A stretch of 59,477 bases of DNA from Lachnospiraceae bacterium (GCA_009774235.1 VSNJ01000006.1:1-59477); one strand, 5' to 3'; counted from the first letter of the stretch, positions 34,434-43,779 are shown. A program made the numbers and translations. Notes: generated by a model from the letters alone, not told the origin.

Positions 34434-34470
34434 TGCCAGTATACTATAGCAGAACAGTTTAGGGATAATA

Positions 34471-34515
34471 TTAAGGGTGTTATATTACATTAATTTGTAG
34501 TATAACACCCTTTAA
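34471..34515 (+). terminator. Terminator after dacF
   Basis: TAAGGGTGTTATA (34472-34484) pairs with TATAACACCCTTTA (34501-34514), allowing one bulge, 16-base loop. Strong stem, weak T-tail. Confidence 0.8.
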
Positions 34516-34712
34516 AATATGATTTCCGGTTACTATATAATTTCCCATTGGTTTTGTATACTATAATTATAATACTATTTCCTGGAAAAATCTTTACATT
34601 TTTCTTAATTTTTTGAATTTATTATTACAGGCTTGACGGGAACGGTACTATTAGGGTAATCTTATTATATATAAACAGGCGGTTATACTGTGCTGGATGC
34701 TAGGAGGATATT

Positions 34713-36176
34713 ATGCCAGAAGATATAAATAATAATAACAATAATAATGATGATAAAGACTATGAAGATGTCTGCTTTATATGCAGAAGGCCTGAAAGCA
34801 AAGCAGGCAAGATGCTCCATATACCTAATAATATATGTATATGTAATGATTGTATGCAGAAGACATTTAATTCCATGAGTAATATTAATATGACAGGCCC
34901 GTTCCAAGGGATGCCATATATGGATATGTTCAGTGGTGGTGTTGGCAATGTGCAGGAAAATGTACCTAAAAGCCAGAAACTTAAAAAGAAAAAGCCAGGA
35001 ACTGGCAAGAAGAAAGCGCCTGAGGGAGTATTTGACATAAAACATCTGCCTGCGCCACATATTATAAAAGGTAAACTTGATGAGTATATAGTTGGACAAG
35101 AACATGCCAAAAAGGTAATGTCAGTTGCCGTGTACAACCATTATAAACGTGTACTTACAGACAATATGGAACAGGAAGATGAGGATAATGTAGAAATAGA
35201 AAAATCTAACATGCTTATGACTGGACCTACAGGATGTGGCAAGACTTATATGGTTAAGACACTTGCAAAGATACTGCAGGTTCCGCTTGCAATAACAGAT
35301 GCAACTTCCCTTACAGAGGCAGGTTATATAGGTGATGATGTTGAAAGTGTGCTTTCAAAGCTTCTTGCAGCAGCAGATAATGATGTTGAGAAAGCGGAAC
35401 ATGGAATTATATTTATAGATGAGATAGACAAGATAGCTAAGAAGCGTAATACAAACAGCAGGGATGTAAGTGGTGAATCTGTACAGCAGGGTATGCTTAA
35501 ACTTTTAGAAGGAAGTGATGTTGAAGTTCCAGTGGGTGCAGGAAGCAAAAATGCAATGGTTCCGCTTACAACTGTTAATACAAGAAATATTCTGTTTATA
35601 TGTGGCGGTGCATTTCCAGGGCTTGAAAAGATTGTTAAAAACAGGCTTAACAAACAGTCTTCTATCGGGTTTAATGCAGAACTTAAAGATAAATATGATA
35701 AAGATGCAAACCTGTTACAAAAGGTTACAACAGAAGATTTGCGTGAATTTGGAATGATACCAGAATTTCTTGGAAGGTTACCAGTTGTATTTGCACTCCA
35801 GGCAATGACAGAGGATATACTTATACAGATACTTACACAGCCTAAAAATGCAATTTTGAAACAGTATAAGAAGCTTCTTGCACTTGATGAGGTAGACCTT
35901 GTATTTGATGATGAAGCAGTAAGGAGCATAGCAAAGAAAGCTATAGAAAAGAAAACTGGTGCACGTGCATTAAGGGCAGTTATAGAAGAATTTATGTTAG
36001 ATATAATGTATGAAATCCCTAAGGATGATTTAATTGGAAGGGTTACAATAACAGAAGACTATATTAATAACAGTGGTGCACCTAAGATAGAGATGAGAGG
36101 CAGTGGTGAGGCTAAAATACTTACCCAGAGAGAACTTCCAGAAGCTTTGGAAACAGAAGATGGCATGCCTGTGTAA
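34713..36176 (+). CDS. clpX: ClpX-type AAA+ unfoldase, not linked to clpP
   Basis: 487 residues. N-terminal zinc-binding domain CFICRRPESKAG...CICNDC (about residues 22-50), AAA+ module with Walker A GPTGCGKTY (about 170), Walker B IIFIDEIDKIA, sensor and arginine-finger region FLGRLPV, and small domain GARALRAVIEEFMLDIMYEIP. It unfolds substrates for ClpP. Differences from a standard ClpX: an Asn-rich start (MPEDINNNNNNND), CFIC for the first zinc knuckle, and a linker of some 60 residues with a KKKKPGTGKKK patch. It stands alone with its own AGGAGG site; no clpP or tig is near. It may be a second ClpX (inference). Confidence 0.92.
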   Translation: MPEDINNNNNNNDDKDYEDVCFICRRPESKAGKMLHIPNNICICNDCMQKTFNSMSNINMTGPFQGMPYMDMFSGGVGNVQENVPKSQKLKKKKPGTGKKKAPEGVFDIKHLPAPHIIKGKLDEYIVGQEHAKKVMSVAVYNHYKRVLTDNMEQEDEDNVEIEKSNMLMTGPTGCGKTYMVKTLAKILQVPLAITDATSLTEAGYIGDDVESVLSKLLAAADNDVEKAEHGIIFIDEIDKIAKKRNTNSRDVSGESVQQGMLKLLEGSDVEVPVGAGSKNAMVPLTTVNTRNILFICGGAFPGLEKIVKNRLNKQSSIGFNAELKDKYDKDANLLQKVTTEDLREFGMIPEFLGRLPVVFALQAMTEDILIQILTQPKNAILKQYKKLLALDEVDLVFDDEAVRSIAKKAIEKKTGARALRAVIEEFMLDIMYEIPKDDLIGRVTITEDYINNSGAPKIEMRGSGEAKILTQRELPEALETEDGMPV

Positions 36177-36262
36177 CTTATAATATATTTCTGCATATAT
36201 TAATATAAGCCATATTATTAAAAGTAAAAATATTATATATAATGTGCAGAAATGGAGAATTT

Positions 36263-36598
36263 ATGGACACTGGATGTATTAACCGCGTTTATTCTGAGGA
36301 TTACCAGGATTATATTGTAGAACATACAAATGTTCCAGGGTTTTTAGAAACACAGTACCAGGATACTTGTTTCCAGCTGGTAAATACCAGGCTGGCAGTT
36401 GCATATTATTCTGGAAAAGAAGTACAAAGCGGGATAAATAATGGTGCATTTATAGTACCAAATTGTTATGGGCTTATGTCCTCATCACAGGTTCTTGAAT
36501 CTGCTGGCATTTTAAAGGTACAGAGGCAGCCTGCCTTAAGCCTGTATGGCAGCGGTGTTATGGTAGGGTTTGTTGATACGGGGGATGGTGTGGGATAA
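36263..36598 (+). pseudogene. N-terminal fragment of a Csp-like S8 subtilase, cut by insertion
   Basis: Begins at ATG 36263 (GGAG at 36254-36257) and encodes the propeptide-like and first strand region of a clostridial subtilase ending VMVGFVDTG, where the Asp is the first member of the catalytic triad. The next codons (DGVG and stop) belong to the inserted block. The other half starts at 41946 with IDYTLPAF in the same frame, so codons up to 36583 plus those from 41950 restore VDTGIDYTLPAF, a typical subtilase sequence. Intact length would be about 590 residues, as for Csp proteases of spore formers. Alone it cannot be active. Confidence 0.9.
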
Positions 36599-36679
36599 TA
36601 TTACACTATCTGTAGGTATACTGTGGTGGTTTAATGTGTACCAGGCACGCCCTGGCAAGGGAAGGACGTAATAAAGAAT

Positions 36680-37627
36680 ATGGAATATTACCAGGAAGCA
36701 ACAGATATTATAAAAGAAGTGAAAAAAGCAGTTATTGGAAAAGATAGATGTGTAATGCTGGCTATGACAGCAATACTGGCAGGAGGGCATATACTGGTTG
36801 ATGATATCCCTGGAGTTGGAAAGACTACACTTGCGATAGCATTTGCAAAAGCAATGAACCTGGAAAATAAACGTACACAATTTACACCTGATGTGCTGCC
36901 ATCAGATATACTTGGATTTACTATGTATAATAAAGATAGCGGGCAGTTTTATTACCAGCCAGGGACAGTTATGTGCAATCTTTTTCTTGCTGATGAGATA
37001 AACCGTACATCTCCTAAAACGCAGTCTGCCCTGCTTGAAGTTATGGAAGAGGGGAGTGTAACTGTAGATGGGGTGACAAGGGAAGTGCCACATCCATTTA
37101 TAGTAATAGCTACGCAAAACCCAGCAGGAAGTATAGGCACACAGCTTTTGCCAGAATCGCAGCTTGACAGGTTTATGGTATGCTTGTCAGTTGGTTATCC
37201 GTCACTAGAAGATGAAATTGCAATAGCAAAAGGAAAAAGCAATGATATCCTTAACCTTGTTGAAGCTGTTATTAATGGTGAAGAACTGGTGAAAATACAA
37301 AAAACCGTTAATGATGTATTTATAAGTGATGATGTGTATAAGTACATTTGCCTTCTTGTAAGGGAAACAAGGGAACATCCTTTAATAGAACTTGGGTTAA
37401 GCCCAAGAGGTACTATTGCCCTTGTAAATATGTCTAAAGCAGCTGCTTTTCTCAAAGGAAGGGACTATGTAATACCTGATGATGTAGAAGGAGTTTTTGA
37501 AGCTGTTGCAGCACACCGTATAATACTTGCGGCAAAAGCACGTATGTCACATTTAGGTGCAGAAGATGCACTTGGGCAGATAAAGGTAAAAGTCAGGAAG
37601 CCTAAAGCTGTTAAGAGGACTGTCTGA
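36680..37627 (+). CDS. MoxR-family AAA+ ATPase
   Basis: 315 residues. Walker A GVGKTT (about residues 44-50), Walker B FLADEINRTSPK, sensor 1 in VIATQNPAG, and the AAA lid with LGLSPRGTIALVNMSKAAAF. MoxR ATPases act as chaperone-like factors that insert metals or activate partner proteins, usually VWA or DUF58 proteins encoded next door. Here DUF58 and transglutaminase genes follow in the same order and strand, with a gap of 20 bases to the DUF58 gene. GGAAGGACG is 11 bases before the ATG. First gene of the inserted block. Confidence 0.93.
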   Translation: MEYYQEATDIIKEVKKAVIGKDRCVMLAMTAILAGGHILVDDIPGVGKTTLAIAFAKAMNLENKRTQFTPDVLPSDILGFTMYNKDSGQFYYQPGTVMCNLFLADEINRTSPKTQSALLEVMEEGSVTVDGVTREVPHPFIVIATQNPAGSIGTQLLPESQLDRFMVCLSVGYPSLEDEIAIAKGKSNDILNLVEAVINGEELVKIQKTVNDVFISDDVYKYICLLVRETREHPLIELGLSPRGTIALVNMSKAAAFLKGRDYVIPDDVEGVFEAVAAHRIILAAKARMSHLGAEDALGQIKVKVRKPKAVKRTV

Positions 37628-37647
37628 AGGGAGGAAGAGTTTTATTA

Positions 37648-38760
37648 ATGAAGCGTTTAGCAGTGTATATTATTTTGGTGGCTGCAAGCATTTATATTGC
37701 CCTTATATACAGAAATGAGGCATTTTTAAATATTTTTTATGGCAGCCTGGTTATAATTATACCACTTGCTTTATTAAATATTATAAATATATGTAGTATG
37801 GAAATATTTATCAATCTTCCACAGGATGTTGTACAGGCAGGAAGAAAAATACCTGTTGAAATAATAATAAATAACAGGTGGCTGCTTCCAACTGGAAGAA
37901 TTGAAACCAGGATAAAAAGCATTAATTCATATTCAGGCAGGAAAGAAGTAACGAAATTTTATGGCAGTGCAGGCGGACATAGTTCTATAGTATTAAAATG
38001 CTATTATTTAGCAAAAAAACCAGGGAATATTGAATTTAGTATTAAAAGAATATGGTCATGTGACTATCTTGGAATATTAAAACTGCCAGTGCTTAAATAT
38101 AATAAATATAAACAGTCAGTAGTGGTTATGCCAGAACTCTATGAAGTTCCAGTTTATAAAGAAAATAGTTTATACGGTGATGTCCATGAGGAGGAAGCAC
38201 TACAGGATAATTTTATAGAACCAGACATTGGGGAAAGCAGTGGGACAAGGCAATATATACCAGGTGACAGTTTTAAAAATATACATTGGAAATTATCTGC
38301 TAAATCTGGTGAACTTATGACAAGACAGAGATATAATGGTGTTTTATGTATTCCAGTTTTTTTTATTTGTGAGGGAAATATAGAAGGCACAAATAAGAAA
38401 ACATCTTTTATACAGGCAGTTTTATCAATATCTTCAAGCCTGGTTTTTAATGCGTGTCCCCATTATATTTGCTGGTATGATAGAGAAAAAGGTGATATTA
38501 TAAGGTATCTTGTGGAGCAAGAGAAGGATTTATATAAAGCTATGCAGGGTTGTACCATTATAATACAGGCAAAGAATAATAATGATACAGATATAAATTT
38601 AATCAGGAATGTCTATAAAGACAAATATCATGGACAAGAATCTGACACTTACCTGGCATTTAATACAAATTTTGAATTGTTTGTAAATAACAGTAAAATA
38701 GTACAATATAATTATAAGAGTTTAAAAGAGTCACTTTCATCAGTAGAAATACAGTTATAA
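37648..38760 (+). CDS. DUF58 membrane protein
   Basis: 370 residues. Two N-terminal helices (about 5-22 and 28-47), then a beta-rich region and the DUF58 signature DIGESSGTRQYIPGDSFKNIHWKLSAKSGELMTRQ (about 200-230). DUF58 proteins are partners of MoxR ATPases and often come with a transglutaminase protein; the trio is thought to act on the cell envelope or protein maturation, but the reaction is not established. GGAGGAAG precedes the ATG. Confidence 0.9.
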   Translation: MKRLAVYIILVAASIYIALIYRNEAFLNIFYGSLVIIIPLALLNIINICSMEIFINLPQDVVQAGRKIPVEIIINNRWLLPTGRIETRIKSINSYSGRKEVTKFYGSAGGHSSIVLKCYYLAKKPGNIEFSIKRIWSCDYLGILKLPVLKYNKYKQSVVVMPELYEVPVYKENSLYGDVHEEEALQDNFIEPDIGESSGTRQYIPGDSFKNIHWKLSAKSGELMTRQRYNGVLCIPVFFICEGNIEGTNKKTSFIQAVLSISSSLVFNACPHYICWYDREKGDIIRYLVEQEKDLYKAMQGCTIIIQAKNNNDTDINLIRNVYKDKYHGQESDTYLAFNTNFELFVNNSKIVQYNYKSLKESLSSVEIQL

Positions 38761-38775
38761 ATAAGAGGTGGGATT

Positions 38776-41172
38776 ATGCCACAAAAGGATATATATATAA
38801 ATATATGTGCACGTATTTTTTTTAATACAATATTTCTGGCTTTTACAGTATTTGGACTGTATTTATCTTTTTGTGATGCATACAGTTATCCAGGTGATTA
38901 TAATACAATATTTATAATAAATATTGTATTTAGTTTTATTATGTGTGTATTGTGGACAGGTAACAATATATGGTGTAATACAGGACTGTTTATTTTTAAT
39001 TTATGGATTGCAGTGATTGTTGTAAGGAAATGCCGCCTTATTGAAAGTGAATTTGAAATATTGTATAAATATATTAAAAGACAATATTATATTTATGAAA
39101 AAATTGGTGAAACTAGTGTTGACGATATAAGAGGCAGTATAACAGTGGCAGGTCTGCAAATAAATGAAAAACTTGCAATGGTTCTTCTTATTATTTTAAT
39201 AATTATGATAGCATCAATGGCATTGTTCAGGCTTAAATGGAGTTTCCTGCTGTTATTTCCTGTTGTGCTTATTATTGGAATGGAGATGATGCATGGAAAA
39301 GCTCCATCTGTAAAAGCTGCCAGTTTCTTTGTATATGGAATATCAGGGCTTTTGTTTAGCTCCAGTCTTGATGTATGTGGCGGGAAAAGGCATTTTTGGC
39401 AGAAAAAGCCTGAAACAGGGCAGATGTGGATAAGATATATTGTATTTACAGTTATAATGGCTGTATGTATAACTGTTGCTTCTGGGGCAGGCAGGAATAC
39501 AAAGGGCAAGGTTTTTGTACATTCAAAAAAGTTTTTAAAGAAACAACATGAAATGGAAAAGGAAGCTGCAGATTTTGTGGAAAAGCTGGTTAAGCCATTA
39601 GGAAAAGAAGACAGCGGGTATCTTGATAATAGTCCGCCAGACCAGACTGGACAGGCTATATTCCGTATAGAAACTAATAAGAAGCCATCTAATAATATTT
39701 ATATAAAAGCTTTTTCAGCAGATATATATGAAAATGGAAGATGGAAACCTTTTGGTGATGTTACCCCGCCTGTATCTGAAACTAATATAGGGGAGCAGGC
39801 TTATGGTTCACTTGAGGCATGTATTAATGCAAAAAGTGACTGGACAGATGATATAGATAACTTTAATATGAATATCACTGAAGAATGGAGTTTTAGAAAA
39901 AAAGAATTATTTACTCCTTATATTTATAGTACAAAAGGAACAGATGGATACCAGTATAATTGTTATAATATGCAGAACTGGCGTGTTAGTAGTATGTTAT
40001 CAACAGATAGTACTCTAAGGGAGTATTATGGTATAGAGGATATAAAAGAATATACTTTATTTGTATATAAAAATTACCTTAAAGTCCCTAAAGAGCTTAA
40101 AAAGCTTAGAAAATATGCAAGTAATATTGTGTCAGGCAATAATGCAGGTGCTATGTGTATGTATATTAAAGACATAATATGTTATAATACAAAGTACAGC
40201 CAGAAACTTAAACCTGTGCCACAAGGCCAGGATTACATTGAGTATTTTCTGTTTAAACAGAAGAAAGGCTATTGTGAGCATTATGCAACAGCAGGTACAT
40301 TATTATTAAGGTTAAAGGGTATACCAGCAAGATATGTTTCAGGATATTTTATCAGGCCATATGAATTCAGGCTTGAGCATGATAAATCTGGCAATGAAAA
40401 ATATGTTTCATATGTAGAGGATTATAATGCACATGCATGGACGGAGGTTTATAAAGAGGGATTTGGCTGGATTCCATTTGATATGACAAATCCAGTTATG
40501 GAAGAAGAAGATAATATAAATATAAATGAAAATGTTGTATCTGTCCCTAGCAGTGTTCCACAAGATATAGATGATAATAGTGAAACAGAACCGGATAATA
40601 ATGAGGAGGAAGTTACAGAAGAGGAAGAAGAACAGGAAGTTACAGAAGATGTAACCAGTATAAAAGAGGAATCTGGCAAATTGGATGAAAGTAAGCTGGC
40701 TGGAAACAATAAAGAACCAATATATTTAAAAAAGGAAATATTCTTAATATTGTCTGTTTTATTAATTTTACTTATACCATTTATATATATAAGGATAAGG
40801 TTTATGCTGCTTTTAAGAAAGGCAGGCATTGTGGAAACACCAGGCAGCAGGGTTATAATTTATTTTGCCATATTTAATAATTATCTTGCGTTTTGTGGGT
40901 TAAGGGATATTTTAAAGCTTGATGATGCCAGTTATGCAGAAAAGATAGCAGGTATAATGGAAGGCAAGGAATCTGGAATTGCATATGATGTATTGCAGTG
41001 TGCTGTATTTTCAAATAAAAATATAAATAGTGATGAAGAAGAGGCGGTTGCACGTTTTATTAAAAAAGCATCAGGCAGGGCATATAAAAATTGTAATAAA
41101 CCAGCACGTTTTATTATTTATATACTGACAGGAAGAAAGGAGATAAATATCTTTACAAAGGCTGGTAATTGA
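38776..41172 (+). CDS. Transglutaminase-like membrane protein (TgpA type)
   Basis: 798 residues. About six N-terminal helices (to residue 240), an extracytoplasmic region, the transglutaminase core at about 455-580 with catalytic Cys in KKGYCEHYATAGTLLLRLKGIPARYVSGY, His in NAHAWTEVYKEGFGWIPFD and Asp following, an acidic Glu-rich stretch (about 605-635), then one more helix (about 655-675) and a cytoplasmic DUF4129-like tail. Such proteins may cut or cross-link envelope proteins. It starts 15 bases after the DUF58 gene with AAGAGGTGGG and completes a MoxR-DUF58-TgpA unit. Confidence 0.9.
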   Translation: MPQKDIYINICARIFFNTIFLAFTVFGLYLSFCDAYSYPGDYNTIFIINIVFSFIMCVLWTGNNIWCNTGLFIFNLWIAVIVVRKCRLIESEFEILYKYIKRQYYIYEKIGETSVDDIRGSITVAGLQINEKLAMVLLIILIIMIASMALFRLKWSFLLLFPVVLIIGMEMMHGKAPSVKAASFFVYGISGLLFSSSLDVCGGKRHFWQKKPETGQMWIRYIVFTVIMAVCITVASGAGRNTKGKVFVHSKKFLKKQHEMEKEAADFVEKLVKPLGKEDSGYLDNSPPDQTGQAIFRIETNKKPSNNIYIKAFSADIYENGRWKPFGDVTPPVSETNIGEQAYGSLEACINAKSDWTDDIDNFNMNITEEWSFRKKELFTPYIYSTKGTDGYQYNCYNMQNWRVSSMLSTDSTLREYYGIEDIKEYTLFVYKNYLKVPKELKKLRKYASNIVSGNNAGAMCMYIKDIICYNTKYSQKLKPVPQGQDYIEYFLFKQKKGYCEHYATAGTLLLRLKGIPARYVSGYFIRPYEFRLEHDKSGNEKYVSYVEDYNAHAWTEVYKEGFGWIPFDMTNPVMEEEDNININENVVSVPSSVPQDIDDNSETEPDNNEEEVTEEEEEQEVTEDVTSIKEESGKLDESKLAGNNKEPIYLKKEIFLILSVLLILLIPFIYIRIRFMLLLRKAGIVETPGSRVIIYFAIFNNYLAFCGLRDILKLDDASYAEKIAGIMEGKESGIAYDVLQCAVFSNKNINSDEEEAVARFIKKASGRAYKNCNKPARFIIYILTGRKEINIFTKAGN

Positions 41173-41220
41173 TATAAACTATTATTATTATAATTTGTAA
41201 TTGAGGAGGGTTATGGAATT

Positions 41221-41919
41221 ATGTTAGAAGAGTTAAAGAAAAGAGTTTATGAGGCAAATATGCTTCTGCCTAAGTATGGTCTTGTCACTTTTACATGGGG
41301 CAATGTAAGTGAAATTGACAGGGAAAGCGGTATTTTCGCTATTAAGCCAAGTGGTGTAGAGTATGACAAGCTTACACCTGATGATATGGTACTTGTAAAC
41401 CTTGCTGGAGAAAAGGTTGAGGGCAAGTACAATCCTTCATCTGATACAGCAACACATGTGGAATTGTATAAAGCATTTGCTGATATAGGAGGCGTTGTGC
41501 ATACACATTCCTCATATGCTACAAGCTGGGCACAGGCAGGAAGAGGAATACCATGTTATGGAACTACACATGCGGATTATATCTATGGTGAGGTACCATG
41601 TTTAAGATGTCTTAATAAGGATGAGATTGAAGAAGCATATGAAGCAAATACAGGTATCCTTATTGTGAATGAGTTTAACAAAATGAACTTAGACCCTGTA
41701 GCAGTGCCAGCAGTTTTATGTAAAAACCATGGACCTTTTGCATGGGGCAAAGATGCACATGAAGCAGTACACAATTCAGTAGTTCTTGAAGAAGTGGCAA
41801 AGATGGCATACAGGGCAGAAACTATTAACCCACGTATACAGCCAGCGCCACAGGAACTCCAGGATAAGCATTATTATCGTAAACATGGTGCTAATGCATA
41901 TTATGGACAGGGTAAATAA
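41221..41919 (+). CDS. araD: L-ribulose-5-phosphate 4-epimerase (class II aldolase family)
   Basis: 232 residues, the same size as E. coli AraD. It converts L-ribulose 5-phosphate to D-xylulose 5-phosphate. Metal ligands: HTHSS (in GGVVHTHSSYATSWAQ) and a later His (in LCKNHGPFAWG); phosphate-binding TWGNVSEID and KPSGVEYDKLTPDDMV. The full length and the HADYIYGEVPC segment favour AraD over fuculose aldolase. GAGGAGGG precedes the ATG. Its terminator at 41943-41975 straddles the right junction with the subtilase gene. No araA or araB nearby, odd for this enzyme. Confidence 0.9.
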   Translation: MLEELKKRVYEANMLLPKYGLVTFTWGNVSEIDRESGIFAIKPSGVEYDKLTPDDMVLVNLAGEKVEGKYNPSSDTATHVELYKAFADIGGVVHTHSSYATSWAQAGRGIPCYGTTHADYIYGEVPCLRCLNKDEIEEAYEANTGILIVNEFNKMNLDPVAVPAVLCKNHGPFAWGKDAHEAVHNSVVLEEVAKMAYRAETINPRIQPAPQELQDKHYYRKHGANAYYGQGK

Positions 41920-41942
41920 TACATAAGTTTAAATCGTACACC

Positions 41943-41975
41943 AGCGGGGATAGATTACACACTCCCCGCTTTTTT
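41943..41975 (+). terminator. Terminator straddling the right junction of the insertion
   Basis: AGCGGGGA (41943-41950) pairs perfectly with TCCCCGCT (41963-41970), 12-base loop, then TTTTT. The first three bases come from the inserted block and the rest is subtilase coding sequence. The uninterrupted gene would still hold CGGGGA/TCCCCG with the T-run, so the insertion went into the arm of a terminator-like hairpin. Confidence 0.85.
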
Positions 41976-43401
41976 AGATTCTGCTGGCAATAGCAGGATT
42001 TACTCTATATGGGACCAGTCAGTTAATCCTTGTGCAGGAGGGAATAACTGTGGCAATTTAGAATATGGCAGGATACCAGAAGGATTTATGTATGGTGTGG
42101 AATATACTAACGAAGAGATAAATGAGGCAATAACATCTTCAAATCCATGGGAAATAGTACCAAGCAGGGATTTAGACGGGCATGGTACATTTGTTGCAGG
42201 GGTTGCCTGCGGAACTTACATAGAAGAAAAGGGATTTTCAGGGGCAGCACCACTTGCAACAATATGTGTAGTAAAATGTAAAGAAGCAAAAAATACACTT
42301 AAACAGTATTACCAGATTGATACAGATGAGCCAGTATATTCAGAAACCGATATTATGACTGCTGTAGCTTATCTGGGAACAAAGGCTCTTGAGTTAGGGA
42401 TGCCTTTTATTTTATGCTTAAGTATGGGAACAAGTAATGGAAGCCATACAAATGGCGGGGTACTTGGCAATATGCTGCGTGAAATTGGTGATTACAGAGG
42501 TGTAGGAATAGTTACGCCATGTGGCAATGAAGCTAATACAAGCAGGCACTACAGAAGTGAAATACTGGCTCCAGGTGGGGAAACAGAGGTGGAAATACGT
42601 GTTGGAAGCCAGAATGGTTTTACACTGGATTTGTGGAGTGATGCACCACAGCTTGTTTCAGTTGGAATAATGTCTCCAAGTGGTGAGTATAGTGGGCGGA
42701 CTGTTCCAAGGATTGGCTCGAAAGAAACAGTGGATTTTATACTAGAACCTACAGTTGTATATATAGAATATAACCTTCTTGCATATGAAAGTGGTGATGA
42801 ATATATACAGATGCGTTTCCAGGCACCGTCTGAAGGGATTTGGAAAATACGTGTGTTTAATGAGACCAATGGAAGTGCATTTTTTGATATGTGGCTTCCT
42901 ATAAGGAATTTCCTGCCACAGACAACTTATTTTCTAAGAGCTGACCCTGATATAACTTTGTGTGACCCAAGCAATAATCCAGGTATTATATCAACGGCAT
43001 ATTATAATTCGTCAAATGATAGTATATCTATAGATTCTAGCAGGGGGTTTACACGTAATGGCAATATAAAACCTGATTTTGCAGCACCAGGTGTTGGGGT
43101 GTATGGGCCATTGCCAAGACGTGGGAATGTATATCCGTCAACGGAGGAGGAGAGAAACCTTACAGCAATGTATGACTATAAAAGTGGTTCAAGTATAGCA
43201 GCTGCAATTACAGCTGGAGCAGCAGCACTTATAATGGAATGGGGGAATGTACGTGGTAATGCCCCAGGAATGGATACAGTAACTATACAGAAATATTTGA
43301 TACGTGGGGCAGACTCTAATGGAGTTACAGAGCCTAACAGGCTGTGGGGCAATGGAAGGCTTAATGTGTTTGATGTGTTTGAAAGGTTGCGCCGGAATTA
43401 A
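41946..43401 (+). pseudogene. C-terminal part of the split Csp-like S8 subtilase
   Basis: An open frame from the junction to 43401, coding IDYTLPAFLDSAGN through the end of the protease domain. It holds the other two triad residues: His in DLDGHGTFVAG and Ser in KSGSSIAAAITAG, plus the oxyanion Asn in VTPCGNEAN. The first ATG is at 42088, but there is no start codon with a ribosome site that would give a complete domain, and a terminator lies at its beginning. Csp proteases in clostridia process the germination enzyme SleC; that role for the ancestor is inferred. All active-site residues are intact, so the split seems recent. Confidence 0.88.
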
Positions 43402-43779
43402 GATTGTAAGATAGCTTTTAACCTTATTAAGCCGGTCCTTTAAAATACACGCTTTTTAAGTGGTGGGTCTGGTTTACCAGGGTTTGCTTAGTCTGGCAGG
43501 AGTCCAGGCTAAGCAAAGCGGCAATTAGGCTGGTTTGTTACTGGGCAATTAGCCAATGCCTGCTTGCAGCCAGTGCAGATTGCGGATATCTTCTTAGCTT
43601 TTATGCGGATATCCTGCTTAATATGTTTATTTTATTGTTTTTTTTAATGGATTGTGTTAAACTGGAAACGCACAAAAGTGAAGTTGTAAATAAAAATATA
43701 AAAATAATTAACAGCTGGACTGGTAACAGGGTCTGGCTGTTTTTGAGGTTTATTTTTGTAAAGAACAAGGAGGGTTATA
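43402..43779 (+). promoter_or_regulatory. Long structured leader before the ECF transporter gene
   Basis: 378 bases without a gene. A 14-bp hairpin (43483-43496 with 43504-43517, one G.T pair, loop 7) is preceded by CTGG/CCAG near 43469-43480 and followed by two direct copies of GGCAATTAG (43520 and 43547 regions). Further on, AACAGCTGGAC (43710-43720) pairs with GTCTGGCTGTT (43731-43741) and runs into TTTT: a terminator-like hairpin 36 bases before the start codon. This is the layout of an attenuator or riboswitch, common for ECF S-components, but I could not match a known aptamer. Confidence 0.45.

Larger units (their letters stand above)
36584..41945. mobile_element. 5.36-kb insertion in the subtilase gene, transposon-like ends
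   Basis: Flanked by GGGG on both sides (36580-36583 and 41946-41949), which is present once in the reconstructed gene, as a 4-bp target duplication would be. Ends are imperfect inverted repeats: left GATGGTGTGGGAT, right (reverse complement) GCTGGTGTACGAT, 10 of 13 identical. Contents: MoxR-type ATPase, DUF58 protein, transglutaminase-like membrane protein, AraD-like aldolase; no transposase, integrase or resolvase. The gene content looks like ordinary chromosomal genes with the same codon use as the flanks. A one-step transposition, mobilisation in trans, or a rearrangement at short homology are all possible. Confidence 0.7.

Noticed and set aside
36584..41945. The inserted block as a prophage or integrative conjugative element
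   Set aside because: It has no integrase, relaxase, phage structural or replication genes.
42088..43401. The subtilase C-terminal part as an independent gene from ATG 42088
   Set aside because: It lacks the catalytic Asp region and a ribosome site, while coding potential continues upstream to the junction at 41946 in the same frame.
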